A stretch of 18,793 bases of DNA from the NCBI GenBank assembly GCA_002496955.1, contig DALZ01000098.1, positions 1 to 18,793 of the forward strand, in the 5' to 3' direction. A program made the translations under genes and the position numbers. The stretch is from Euryarchaeota archaeon UBA128. Lineage in GTDB: Archaea > Thermoplasmatota > Poseidoniia > Poseidoniales > Poseidoniaceae. Under the pieces are notes generated by a model, which saw only the letters and a list, made by a program, of their open reading frames with translations, was not told the origin of the DNA and made no database searches. Positions 8,501 to 15,599 of this stretch are shown piece by piece; the stretch's first letter is position 1, and each line of letters begins with the position of its first letter.

Positions 8501-11500
8501 AAGGAAATTCTCCAGAGTTATCAGAAGCATTTAGAGCTGGCCCTGTAGAGGCACACGAAAATCAGCGGCAGATATCAAAGTCAATAACAGCCGATGCAAT
8601 ACCGAGTAACTCCATCAATCAAGTGGCAGTGTCTACTAGTCAATCCAATCACAGTAAAGCAGTTCCCGTAGCAATTTCAACCGAAGTCGCGACAATCAAT
8701 TATGTTGGCGATATACTCGGGCCGTTATGTGGATATCCGGCTAAATTTTGTCGTGGAATGGTGAATCTCCGGACAACTCTTGGGTTGACAGATTCGCAAA
8801 TAGAACAAATAGCGCGCAGAATTCCTCAGGAATGTCAAGTTGACTCTTCATATGATGTAAGTCAGGCTACTACGGCTGCGGATTTAGCGAGATATATCCA
8901 GACTCCGCCGACACAATACCTCTCCAAGATGAGCAATTCATCAGCGACCTCAGCCACAATACAGTCGCCAAGCATAGCCACCGGCCCCGGTTTAGATCCA
9001 ATCGTTATCAGTGGAGTTTCTCTCGGCCTTCCAGGTGGCGACAAGGTATTTTCTGATGATGTGTTTGAGAAACTGGTTCGTGGGGAAACCTGTATTTCTG
9101 AAGTTACTGATGATTATAAACAGCGACTATTGGATAAGAATATTGTTCGCTTAATCAAGGGTAGAGACGGCTCTGTGAACATGGAAAGAGCGAATGAATT
9201 CGCAGATATACCACAACTTGCCGGTGTCAAAGGAGCCTTTGATTTGGCTGAGGAATTTGGTATCGATGCCAAGGTGGTCCTAGCATGGGATATAACGACT
9301 CAATTAGCGGTTGCGGCCGGTTTACTCGCGCTGCGAGATGCCGGTATTCCCCTCACCCCAGTCGAGCAAACTGGCAAGGGAGGCTTACGCCTGATTACCA
9401 ATTGGCAGGTCCCAAAGATTCAGCGCGATAGAACCGGCATAGTGTTTGCCTCATGTTTCCCAGGATTGCAAATGGCGATGAAACACGCTAAACGCAACGG
9501 TGACGATGGAGATGGTCGTTTTGATCGCCGATTTTTATTTCAGACTTTGAATATGGGTCACTCACAATTCGCACAGTATACCGGAATTCGTGGCCCCAAT
9601 ACGACCATCAATTTAGCCTGCGCATCTGCAACAGCCGCTTTTGGCGTCGCAGAGGACTGGATTACTATGGGTCGGGCAGATCGAGTAATCATCATATCAG
9701 CAGATGATGTCACCGGTGATGATTTGTGGGAATGGATCGGTGGCGGCTTTGCTGCCTCAGGGGCTGCCTCAACTCACAATGTCGTTGAGGAAACAGCACT
9801 ACCATTTGATCGTAGAAGAAATGGACTGATACTCGGCATGGGAGCTGCAGCGTTCGTGCTTGAACGGAACTCGCTCGCAAATGAGCGTGGAGTTCAACCC
9901 ATTGCCGAATTACTTGGTACTACAATTGCTAACTCCGCTTATCACGGCACACGTCTAGACGTTGAGCATGTCGCTCAAACAGTAGACAAATTTGTTACTA
10001 GTATGGAACAGAAATGGGATATTAACCGCCACAAAATTGCCCCCAATACGGTATTTTTCTCACATGAGACCTACACCCCGGCGCGTGGCGGTTCTGCTCA
10101 ATCTGAAGTTAAGGCATTGAGAAGTACGTTTGGTGATAGTGCCAATAGCCTGGTTATCGCTAACACGAAGGGATTCACCGGGCATCCAATGGCCGTTGGC
10201 ATAGAGGATGCAAGTATGCTATATGGTATGCTAACTGGTAAGATTCCGCCAATTGCTAATCATCAAGAAAAAGACCCCGAACTCGGTGACCTCAATCTTT
10301 CCACAGGCGGTTATTATCCAAATCTCGAATATGGGTTGCGATTTGGCGCCGGATTTGGTTCTCAAATTGCGTTGTCTCTGGTCCGTAAGTGGCAGGTAGA
10401 TGGCGATAGAATTGATGGCAAGAAGTTGATTAATTGGGTGCGTAACTTAGCCGGCTCTGACGATGTTGTAATACGAATTCTTGATGGCAAATTGGTGTCT
10501 TATGTTGATGGAAATGATAACTTGCACGGGGGTATACAAGGGGATGAGTGGTCAGTTACGCAATTACATGAAACAATTGAAACACCCGAAATGGCAAATT
10601 TAGAAAACCAACAACCAGAGGCTACGGTAGTTGAAAATACAGGACAACATGAAAGTAACCAAATTGAGTCACTTACCAGCGAGGAAAAGTTAGTTGTGAA
10701 TGAGGATGAAGTCGTAACCACGGTTATCGAGGTGGTTGTCAAGCACACAGGTTATCCGGCAGATTTTGTTGAACTGGACCAAGATTTGGAGGGCGAACTT
10801 GGTATTGATACGGTGAAACAAGCCGAGATTATGGCGGAAATACGCAGCATTTTCGGATTACCTGTCGATGAGGACTTTGTCTTGGCAGATTATCCAACTT
10901 TGAATCACATGATTGGCTACATCGGTAGAATGTCGGGTAATTTAGAAACCGTAGGCGAAGCAATTGCGGCGCCAATTATCGCCGTTGATGAAGTAGTTGA
11001 GGCCGTACCTCCACATGAGAGTAAAATTAGTGCTGCGCCAGCAGTTGATGATTCAGAATTAATCCAAACAGTGATTGATGTGGTAGTCCAGCACACTGGA
11101 TACCCTGCAGATTTTATTGAATTGGACCAAGATTTGGAAGGTGAACTGGGCATTGACACGGTCAAACAAGCGGAGATAATGGCCGACATTCGGACGAAAT
11201 TTAGTTTGCCATTAGACGAAGATTTCGTGCTCGCAGACTACCCCACACTAAATCATATGATCGGCTATATTCAGCAGATGGTTGGAAATGATTCTACTGT
11301 TGCTGAGGTCGCTCAAGTTGCTAATGAGGTCGTAAGCCAGCCAGCGACAATTTCGGATTCGGTTGAAGTTACGCCTATGCTGAGCCAAGGACATGAGGAT
11401 ATTGAGGCCAAACTTGTTGAGGTCGTAGTTAAGCACACCGGATACCCTGCTGATTTCATTGAGATGGACCAAGACTTGGAAGGTGAACTAGGTATCGATA

Positions 11501-14388
11501 CGGTCAAACAAGCTGAGATTATGGCAGAGGTAAGGGATATATTTTCATTACCAGTAGACGAAGATTTTGTTCTGAGTGATCATCCCACATTGAATCACTT
11601 CACTGCATACATCGTAAAGATGAGCGGCATTACTCAGATTCCGGAATCAAAGTTTGATGATACACTTACTATTGATTCGGCAAGCGAAACTGAACCCGGT
11701 GAAATTGTTACGCCTCAACAAAATACCGTTCAAGTTCCTTCAGAGAGCAAAGGTAAGTCCTCAGGTTGTCGCCGATGGCAAGTAGAAATTGAGGAGTGTG
11801 CAGGCTTGGCCGAACCACTTGAATTATCTGGGACAGTTGTTGTTACTGATGATGGTTGGGGTATAGCAGAGGAAATATGTCAAAAACTTGAGCAGCGAGG
11901 TTTGACAGCGGTTAGGGTTGGCTTTGAGTCTGAAATCAGAGACATGTCTATCCTTAGAGAAGGTAACCGCACAGTATATCGAGCGGACCCAGCAAATATT
12001 GACCACATTAATCAGGTAGGTAACGAGCTCAAGAAGTCAAAAATCTGTGGGATAATTCATCTCGCAGCATTGAAGTTGGCTGGAGTTGAATGGGGTGAAG
12101 ATACCTATCCTTCATCCCAAATTACTCTTGCCGCGCATGGGTGGTTTTCACTACTGAAAGTTCTAGACCAACAACTTAGCGAAGTTAAGCCCGGCATCGT
12201 GGCTTCAGTAACGACTCTTGATGGAAGGCACGGAAATATTGGGGAACTGTTCAATCCAATTCAATGCTCAGCTAGTGGAATTACCAAATCGTATTCTTTT
12301 GAACAACCCCACATACGCTGCAGAGCCTTGGATTTGCATCCAGAAATTGTTCTAGATGCAGCACGCGCAGCAGAAATTATCACCGTTGATATCTTGAATA
12401 CCGGCGGCGAGGTAGAGATAGGTATTGACCGTGACGAGCGCCGATGGACATTGGTCGCTTTTGATGAGCAGTTAGAGTCTGATCGTGAGCCACTGAATAA
12501 TACGGACACATGGATAGTTTCAGGCGGTGGCTCAGGAGTGACAGCAGCGTCGGTAATTGGCGTTGCTCAAGCCAGTACGGATGCAAACGCTCATTTCATT
12601 TTGCTTGGACGGTCACAACTAATTGACGAAACCCAAACTTGGATAGATTGGACTGAAGAGCAACTAGCTGAAAGAAAATTATCCCTGCGGGATTCACTTG
12701 TTGAAGAAAGTGAGGACGGCAAAGTGACAATGGTCGAGTGGAATAAAGCATGGCAAAGATTTACCAGGAGTAGAGATGTGTTCATAACCCTAGATTGTAT
12801 CGAAAAAACTGGTAATAAAGCACGCTATCATTCTGTGGATGTAATGGACCATGTCGCCATGGTTGAATTAGGTGAATCGCTTAACAGAAAAATCACTGGC
12901 GTTGTTCACGGTGCAGGGTTAGAGGACTCAAAGTTAGTAGCAGACAAGGACTATGATGTATTTGACCGAGTAATTCGCGTCAAGCTAGACGGCTGGAAGT
13001 CGCTTATGGCATTAGTCGACGCATCTGGAGCAAAATCGCTTAGGTTTGCTGCCTGCTTTACCAGTGTCGCTGGCCGCTTTGGTAACGGTGGCCAAACCGA
13101 CTACGCAGCAGCAAATAGCGTGTTAGACGCCGAGATGGCGCGTCTTAGTGCTAGTGGCAAGTGCCGGGCAGTAGCAATTGCGTGGACCGGATGGCAAGAT
13201 GTTGGGATGGCTACGAGAGGCTCAATAGAGGCGGTTTTTGCCGCAGCAGGTATCGAAACACTAGATGTTGATACAGGCGTCAACATATTTGTCGACGAAG
13301 CCCTTGCTGGGGGCAAACGCCGGGTAATTGGCTGTGGCTCGTTAGGTCTTATGGATCGCTTCGATAGTTTTAGAGAACCGCCGTTGCGCTTACCTTCAGG
13401 TATGGCTTCGATTATTGCAGATCCGACGAGATTTGCTTTAATCGATAAAGTAATCACATTTGAAGAGGCTACTACAATAACGACAGAAACGACGCTATCA
13501 ACCGAACTGCATCCGTTTTTAATCGACCATGCTATTGAAGGAACGCCTTATCATCCCGGAGTTATGGCGCTCGAGATGTTTGCTGAGAATGCTTTACTAC
13601 TTAACCCGTCAACTTGTCTCGCTGGATTTGAAAATGTAAAATTTGGACTGCCAATAAAATTGATGAAAGGTGAAACAAAAGTCAGGGTTATCGCTAGTAA
13701 CAGTAAATCTGCAAATGGTATGCACTTAGTAAATTGCCGTATAGTATCTGACTTGATGAATTCTAAAGGAGAAATCTTTGGTGAGAATGAGCACCATTCT
13801 GCAACAGTACGGTTAGTTGAGAAGAGCGATGATCTTACGCAATTTCTGTATTCTGAAGTTGACAAAATTCCCAGCATAGGAATCCCGGCTTTGGAGGAGT
13901 TAACCATACTACCATCGTTCATTTATCAGCGGTATTTCCACGGTCCTAGATTCCAGTCCCATGGCGGAGTGATGCGGGGCGTTGGTAATGATGACACGCC
14001 AGGTGCTGATGGCATTGCGCTAATGCGCAACCAATTACCGATCAGGGAACAGTTTGCATGTGAGGTAGATGGGGAAGAGGTACTATTGGAGGCTTTACCA
14101 ATGTTAATTGAAGCAGGATTCCAGAATGCCGGTTTCGTTGCTATGGAGTCTGAGGGCTTCTCGTCATTACCAATTGGAATTGAGTGGTCAACGGTGCTCA
14201 GAGTGCCAGATAGAAATGAGATATTACGGATGAGAAGTTTGCGGGTTGCTGTTGAAGATGGCGGCATTACTGTCCATGACGTTGTAATTGTGGGAGATGA
14301 CGACGGACCAGTGTTGGCTATGCGAGGTCTGCGGTTAAAGAGCATGGCCCCGGTTCCCGATGAGCAACGTTTCATTTTAGAGCGTTGA
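5596..14388 (+). CDS. Multidomain type I fatty-acid/polyketide synthase, PUFA-synthase-like (KS-AT-KS-ACPx3-KR-DH)
   Basis: A 2930-residue megasynthase. KS1 (about 20-478) has active Cys227 in DAACASS, His361 in HGTSTKVGD and His400 in SQIGH. The acyltransferase (about 630-970) has GQGSQYVGM, Ser732 in GHSLGEY, Arg757 at the malonate-binding position (+25 from Ser) and His837 in HAFHS, all pointing to malonyl-CoA. A degenerate ACP-like segment (1034-1102) precedes KS2 (1134-1599), which has Cys1342, His1490 and His1530. Three tandem ACPs follow at about 1706-2010, with Thr1739, Thr1855 and Thr1969 where serine is expected. The KR region comprises a structural half (about 2040-2290) and a catalytic half (about 2300-2580) with GGGSGV at 2310, Lys2463, Ser2490 and Tyr2503. 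A double-hotdog DH (about 2630-2920) has His2645 in the HxxxGxxxxP motif and a second-hotdog Glu2839 (EAGFQ). No ER or thioesterase domain is seen. The KS and KR style resembles bacterial Pfa synthases. The product is unknown: a saturated fatty acid with FabI, or a polyketide. Confidence 0.92.
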   Translation: MGIKTADGKVAEGLEQGRFEPVAVIGLGAIMPDAENVNEFWTNITQAKVSIKEVAPERWPGKVEDFWKSGGPGAIEEGYTYSKIGAFVENFEFNWRRWRQPPGTLRQIDPCQLWAVEVSAAALAHAGYDGESKDFDRSKCGVIFANALGGENRNLSNIRVWSNHTKNLAVKHGLPEENADDFKSELVEHSPRIDEDTMPGELANVVSGRVANLLNLQGPNYATDAACASSMAAILDACRLLQNRQVDLMLAGASDRTMDPATFAKFSAIGALSPSHSTPFDAKANGFVMGEGAGAIVLKRLADAIADGDTIHAVIRGVGGSSDGRGKGITAPSQRGQIQAIARAYQQAGYEPSTVELVEAHGTSTKVGDATELSSLSTLWTGLSNGNHVAVGSIKSQIGHLKAAAGIAGVIKAILALHNNTIPPSAGFETPNPTVEWGNIPFYVPTKAADWKSPQNNPRRAGISSFGFGGTNFHIALEAFDLPYHQNLVLESTTALHNDTPVATETPAILDVTAKPSMTHEELKSIEGGLLLISASGLAELSEKLGRVSFEGPSFDVDPRGRRLSIELFNASQFSKSDSHRMAIIATSWQEFDKRVALALKAMDDKSKWGFLQAQGVMITDEPILPEESKIAHMYPGQGSQYVGMTFDLFKRYTSVQKVWQKSDETMVDVLDGETLSSFVLRTNLSKAELVESEQKLKQTEYTQPAMLTADLAIERLLNAHGQEPDMVAGHSLGEYGALMASGILNMDGALRASAARGTEMGSVQIHDKGLMASITAPYPDVAKVLDETDGYVIAANKNSPKMTVIAGESEPVKAAIAAFETLGFSTTKLATSHAFHSRIVAPANEPLRRFLETLEINWPKIPITANYDGEFYPMSGYDAKSAVLEKLAPQMASSVEWTSQMERMYESGARIFVEVGPKRALSMFAAQIFEGRPHLPIMTNHPKQGGIASFLTALAAIYLAGKDLRWPEGNSPELSEAFRAGPVEAHENQRQISKSITADAIPSNSINQVAVSTSQSNHSKAVPVAISTEVATINYVGDILGPLCGYPAKFCRGMVNLRTTLGLTDSQIEQIARRIPQECQVDSSYDVSQATTAADLARYIQTPPTQYLSKMSNSSATSATIQSPSIATGPGLDPIVISGVSLGLPGGDKVFSDDVFEKLVRGETCISEVTDDYKQRLLDKNIVRLIKGRDGSVNMERANEFADIPQLAGVKGAFDLAEEFGIDAKVVLAWDITTQLAVAAGLLALRDAGIPLTPVEQTGKGGLRLITNWQVPKIQRDRTGIVFASCFPGLQMAMKHAKRNGDDGDGRFDRRFLFQTLNMGHSQFAQYTGIRGPNTTINLACASATAAFGVAEDWITMGRADRVIIISADDVTGDDLWEWIGGGFAASGAASTHNVVEETALPFDRRRNGLILGMGAAAFVLERNSLANERGVQPIAELLGTTIANSAYHGTRLDVEHVAQTVDKFVTSMEQKWDINRHKIAPNTVFFSHETYTPARGGSAQSEVKALRSTFGDSANSLVIANTKGFTGHPMAVGIEDASMLYGMLTGKIPPIANHQEKDPELGDLNLSTGGYYPNLEYGLRFGAGFGSQIALSLVRKWQVDGDRIDGKKLINWVRNLAGSDDVVIRILDGKLVSYVDGNDNLHGGIQGDEWSVTQLHETIETPEMANLENQQPEATVVENTGQHESNQIESLTSEEKLVVNEDEVVTTVIEVVVKHTGYPADFVELDQDLEGELGIDTVKQAEIMAEIRSIFGLPVDEDFVLADYPTLNHMIGYIGRMSGNLETVGEAIAAPIIAVDEVVEAVPPHESKISAAPAVDDSELIQTVIDVVVQHTGYPADFIELDQDLEGELGIDTVKQAEIMADIRTKFSLPLDEDFVLADYPTLNHMIGYIQQMVGNDSTVAEVAQVANEVVSQPATISDSVEVTPMLSQGHEDIEAKLVEVVVKHTGYPADFIEMDQDLEGELGIDTVKQAEIMAEVRDIFSLPVDEDFVLSDHPTLNHFTAYIVKMSGITQIPESKFDDTLTIDSASETEPGEIVTPQQNTVQVPSESKGKSSGCRRWQVEIEECAGLAEPLELSGTVVVTDDGWGIAEEICQKLEQRGLTAVRVGFESEIRDMSILREGNRTVYRADPANIDHINQVGNELKKSKICGIIHLAALKLAGVEWGEDTYPSSQITLAAHGWFSLLKVLDQQLSEVKPGIVASVTTLDGRHGNIGELFNPIQCSASGITKSYSFEQPHIRCRALDLHPEIVLDAARAAEIITVDILNTGGEVEIGIDRDERRWTLVAFDEQLESDREPLNNTDTWIVSGGGSGVTAASVIGVAQASTDANAHFILLGRSQLIDETQTWIDWTEEQLAERKLSLRDSLVEESEDGKVTMVEWNKAWQRFTRSRDVFITLDCIEKTGNKARYHSVDVMDHVAMVELGESLNRKITGVVHGAGLEDSKLVADKDYDVFDRVIRVKLDGWKSLMALVDASGAKSLRFAACFTSVAGRFGNGGQTDYAAANSVLDAEMARLSASGKCRAVAIAWTGWQDVGMATRGSIEAVFAAAGIETLDVDTGVNIFVDEALAGGKRRVIGCGSLGLMDRFDSFREPPLRLPSGMASIIADPTRFALIDKVITFEEATTITTETTLSTELHPFLIDHAIEGTPYHPGVMALEMFAENALLLNPSTCLAGFENVKFGLPIKLMKGETKVRVIASNSKSANGMHLVNCRIVSDLMNSKGEIFGENEHHSATVRLVEKSDDLTQFLYSEVDKIPSIGIPALEELTILPSFIYQRYFHGPRFQSHGGVMRGVGNDDTPGADGIALMRNQLPIREQFACEVDGEEVLLEALPMLIEAGFQNAGFVAMESEGFSSLPIGIEWSTVLRVPDRNEILRMRSLRVAVEDGGITVHDVVIVGDDDGPVLAMRGLRLKSMAPVPDEQRFILER
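8695..8901 (+). other. Degenerate ACP-like segment between AT and KS2 (inside the synthase)
   Basis: Residues about 1034-1102 align without gaps to the three real ACPs: CGYPAKF against TGYPADF, then LGLTDSQIEQIARRI against LGIDTVKQAEIMAEI, and a final AADLARYI against LNHMIGYI. The residue in the prosthetic-group position is Asp1066 (Ser1067 is next to it), and the acidic DQDLEGE stretch before it is lost. It may be a relic carrier domain or a structural docking element. The similarity was judged by eye. Confidence 0.45.
10711..11634 (+). repeat. Three tandem ACP repeats (units of 348 and 342 bases) with Thr in place of Ser
   Basis: The units span roughly 10711-10941, 11056-11285 and 11401-11634, separated by acidic and Ala/Val-rich linkers. 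Each carries HTGYPADF, the acidic DQDLEGE, then LGIDTVKQAEIMA, and later DEDFVL. In the 33 residues from HTGYPADF onward, 29 are identical in all three copies. The predicted phosphopantetheine position is an ACG (Thr) codon at 10810, 11158 and 11500. Tandem ACPs are typical of PUFA synthases, where they raise throughput; there the motif is LGIDS. Confidence 0.88.
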
Positions 14389-14389
14389 T

Positions 14390-14394
14390 GGTGA
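14390..14394 (+). promoter_or_regulatory. Shine-Dalgarno GGTGA supporting the ATG 14400 start of the transferase
   Basis: GGTGA lies five bases before ATG 14400. It overlaps the alternative ATG at 14388 and so cannot serve that start, which is the main reason for preferring 14400. Confidence 0.45.
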
Positions 14395-14399
14395 CGTTG

Positions 14400-15155
14400 A
14401 TGCAAATTATACCAGTTGATTTTGCCTTGGAAGGTCATAGAATTTTATGTGTTACTGCACCCATTGGCGAGTTATCTTTGTCTGAGGTGCAATTAGCCCA
14501 ACAGGATGAAGTGGCAACTTTCGTCACAGAGAAACGGAGGATTGAACATCTTAGCGGTCGATTACTATTGGACCAAGCCCTCACAGAATGGGGAGTCGAC
14601 ACTTCATTGTTGGAGGTCAGAAGAAACCAGCATCGCGCCCCAAGCGTAGCGTATTTGCCGGGCACATGGTTGCGACGGGAGTTACCGTCAATTTCTATCG
14701 GCCACTCTAATGGTTGGGCATTTGTGGCATTGATTGATGCCGGATGGACCATTGGTATTGATGGTGAGCCTTGTTCAATGAAAATATCTTCGGGGGTTTT
14801 TGATATGATGGCAACTGGGGATGAATTGTTACACTTACAAAACCACCCTGATCAGGCATTGCGGTATTGGACAAGTAAAGAAGCAGTGCAAAAAGCTGCT
14901 CGTTTAGGGATGCATCTTAATCCGCGTAAAATAAGAATTCCAATTGAAAATAATGAGGCAAATATTTCAATTGGAAAATCGATTTTTCAATTGAGAAATA
15001 TTAGTTTTAATGGATACAATATTAGTGTTGCTATTAGTCGTGGCGAAGGCTATGATTCAATACCGGAGGATGAGTTATTACGGCAAACTCGCATGGCAAT
15101 GAATGAAACGCCTGATTGGGGAGTGGGTTGTAAAACTACGCGGAACGCCTCATGA
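14400..15155 (+). CDS. Sfp-type 4'-phosphopantetheinyl transferase
   Basis: This enzyme moves the 4'-phosphopantetheine arm from CoA onto carrier proteins. The roughly 251-residue length fits the Sfp/AcpT-like group. The family motifs appear in order: RLLLDQAL near residue 58, SISIGHSNGWAF near 98-109 (the SxSHS-type motif), IGIDGE with metal-ligand Asp121 and Glu123, and RYWTSKEAVQKAARLG with Trp157, Lys160 and Glu161. All are intact, so it should be active. The start is uncertain. ATG 14388 overlaps the synthase stop (TGATG), while ATG 14400 has GGTGA at 14390-14394 and is preferred. Direct coupling to the synthase points to the three ACPs as its clients. Those ACPs carry Thr, so either this enzyme accepts Thr or the ACPs are modified or used differently. 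The gene ends flush against a convergent gene. Confidence 0.93.
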   Translation: MQIIPVDFALEGHRILCVTAPIGELSLSEVQLAQQDEVATFVTEKRRIEHLSGRLLLDQALTEWGVDTSLLEVRRNQHRAPSVAYLPGTWLRRELPSISIGHSNGWAFVALIDAGWTIGIDGEPCSMKISSGVFDMMATGDELLHLQNHPDQALRYWTSKEAVQKAARLGMHLNPRKIRIPIENNEANISIGKSIFQLRNISFNGYNISVAISRGEGYDSIPEDELLRQTRMAMNETPDWGVGCKTTRNAS

Positions 15156-15587
15156 TTATTTCCAAAACATGTAACTCTCACGACTTTCTTCCCACGGCAA
15201 ATCTAGCAAGATGCCAATTTCTGTTAATATCACATAATTTAGCAATAAGTATGCTAAATAACTGATAATTATCACCAGCAAAGACGTATTTATTATCTTC
15301 CTACGCTCTCGTTTTGCTTGATCCAAGGTGCAAATCCCTTTGCTTCGGAAGTGTATGACAAGACCAATAATCACAAATCCAGCAGCAACAGCGAGCATCA
15401 ACGGTCTGAACCACCAATAGCCGTTTTCACCCCAGTATAGTGAATTTGATAACGCAGCCGCAGAGCTTACGCTTGCAAGGCCGAATAAGACCAAGACGAC
15501 ACTTGGAAGGCAGCACATTGAGGCAATTATTGCAGAACCTGAGATTAGTTTTATCAGTGATTTTCGGTCTGTTTCCTCACCTGACAT
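15156..15587 (-). CDS. Small MerT-like membrane protein with vicinal cysteine pair
   Basis: A 143-residue protein with three clear membrane segments (about residues 11-38, 60-80 and 97-121). A Cys-Cys pair (C25-C26, in SMCCLPSVVLVLFGL) sits inside the first, a basic loop HFRSKGIC follows the second, and a KRERRK patch precedes the third. The Cys-Cys in TM1 followed by Leu-Pro and a Gly-rich helix resembles MerT-type mercuric transport proteins and related small heavy-metal transporters. The second cysteine pair of MerT is reduced here to a single cysteine, so mercury transport is only a guess. The start ATG at 15585-15587 is chosen because AGAGGT (read on the minus strand, positions 15594-15599) lies six bases upstream; a longer frame to 15632 would overlap the preceding hydrolase gene. 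Last gene of the minus-strand group, and its stop abuts the transferase stop. Confidence 0.75.
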   Translation of the reverse strand: MSGEETDRKSLIKLISGSAIIASMCCLPSVVLVLFGLASVSSAAALSNSLYWGENGYWWFRPLMLAVAAGFVIIGLVIHFRSKGICTLDQAKRERRKIINTSLLVIIISYLAYLLLNYVILTEIGILLDLPWEESRESYMFWK

Positions 15588-15593
15588 GACAAT

Positions 15594-15599
15594 ACCTCT
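15594..15599 (-). promoter_or_regulatory. Shine-Dalgarno AGAGGT for the MerT-like gene, overlapping the hydrolase stop
   Basis: Read on the minus strand this is AGAGGT, six bases before the ATG at 15587 and overlapping the TAG stop of the hydrolase gene at 15598-15600. It supports the shorter start and coupled translation of the two genes. Confidence 0.6.

Noticed and set aside
10711..11634. Tandem repeat as a CRISPR-like or satellite array
   Set aside because: The repeat units are about 345 bases, in frame, and encode ACP domains; similarity is at protein level with many synonymous changes.
5596..14388. Calling the locus a true omega-3 PUFA synthase
   Set aside because: The KS, AT and KR resemble Pfa enzymes, but there is no FabA-like DH pair, no CLF lacking Cys and no PfaD-type reductase. 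The product cannot be inferred from similarity alone.
13926..14438. Long open frame on the minus strand opposite the DH domain (170 residues), with similar ones at 13551-13922 and 13101-13457
   Set aside because: These lie antisense to a well-supported synthase frame with clear catalytic motifs. Their translations are low-complexity Ser/Thr/Pro-rich with no recognisable domain.
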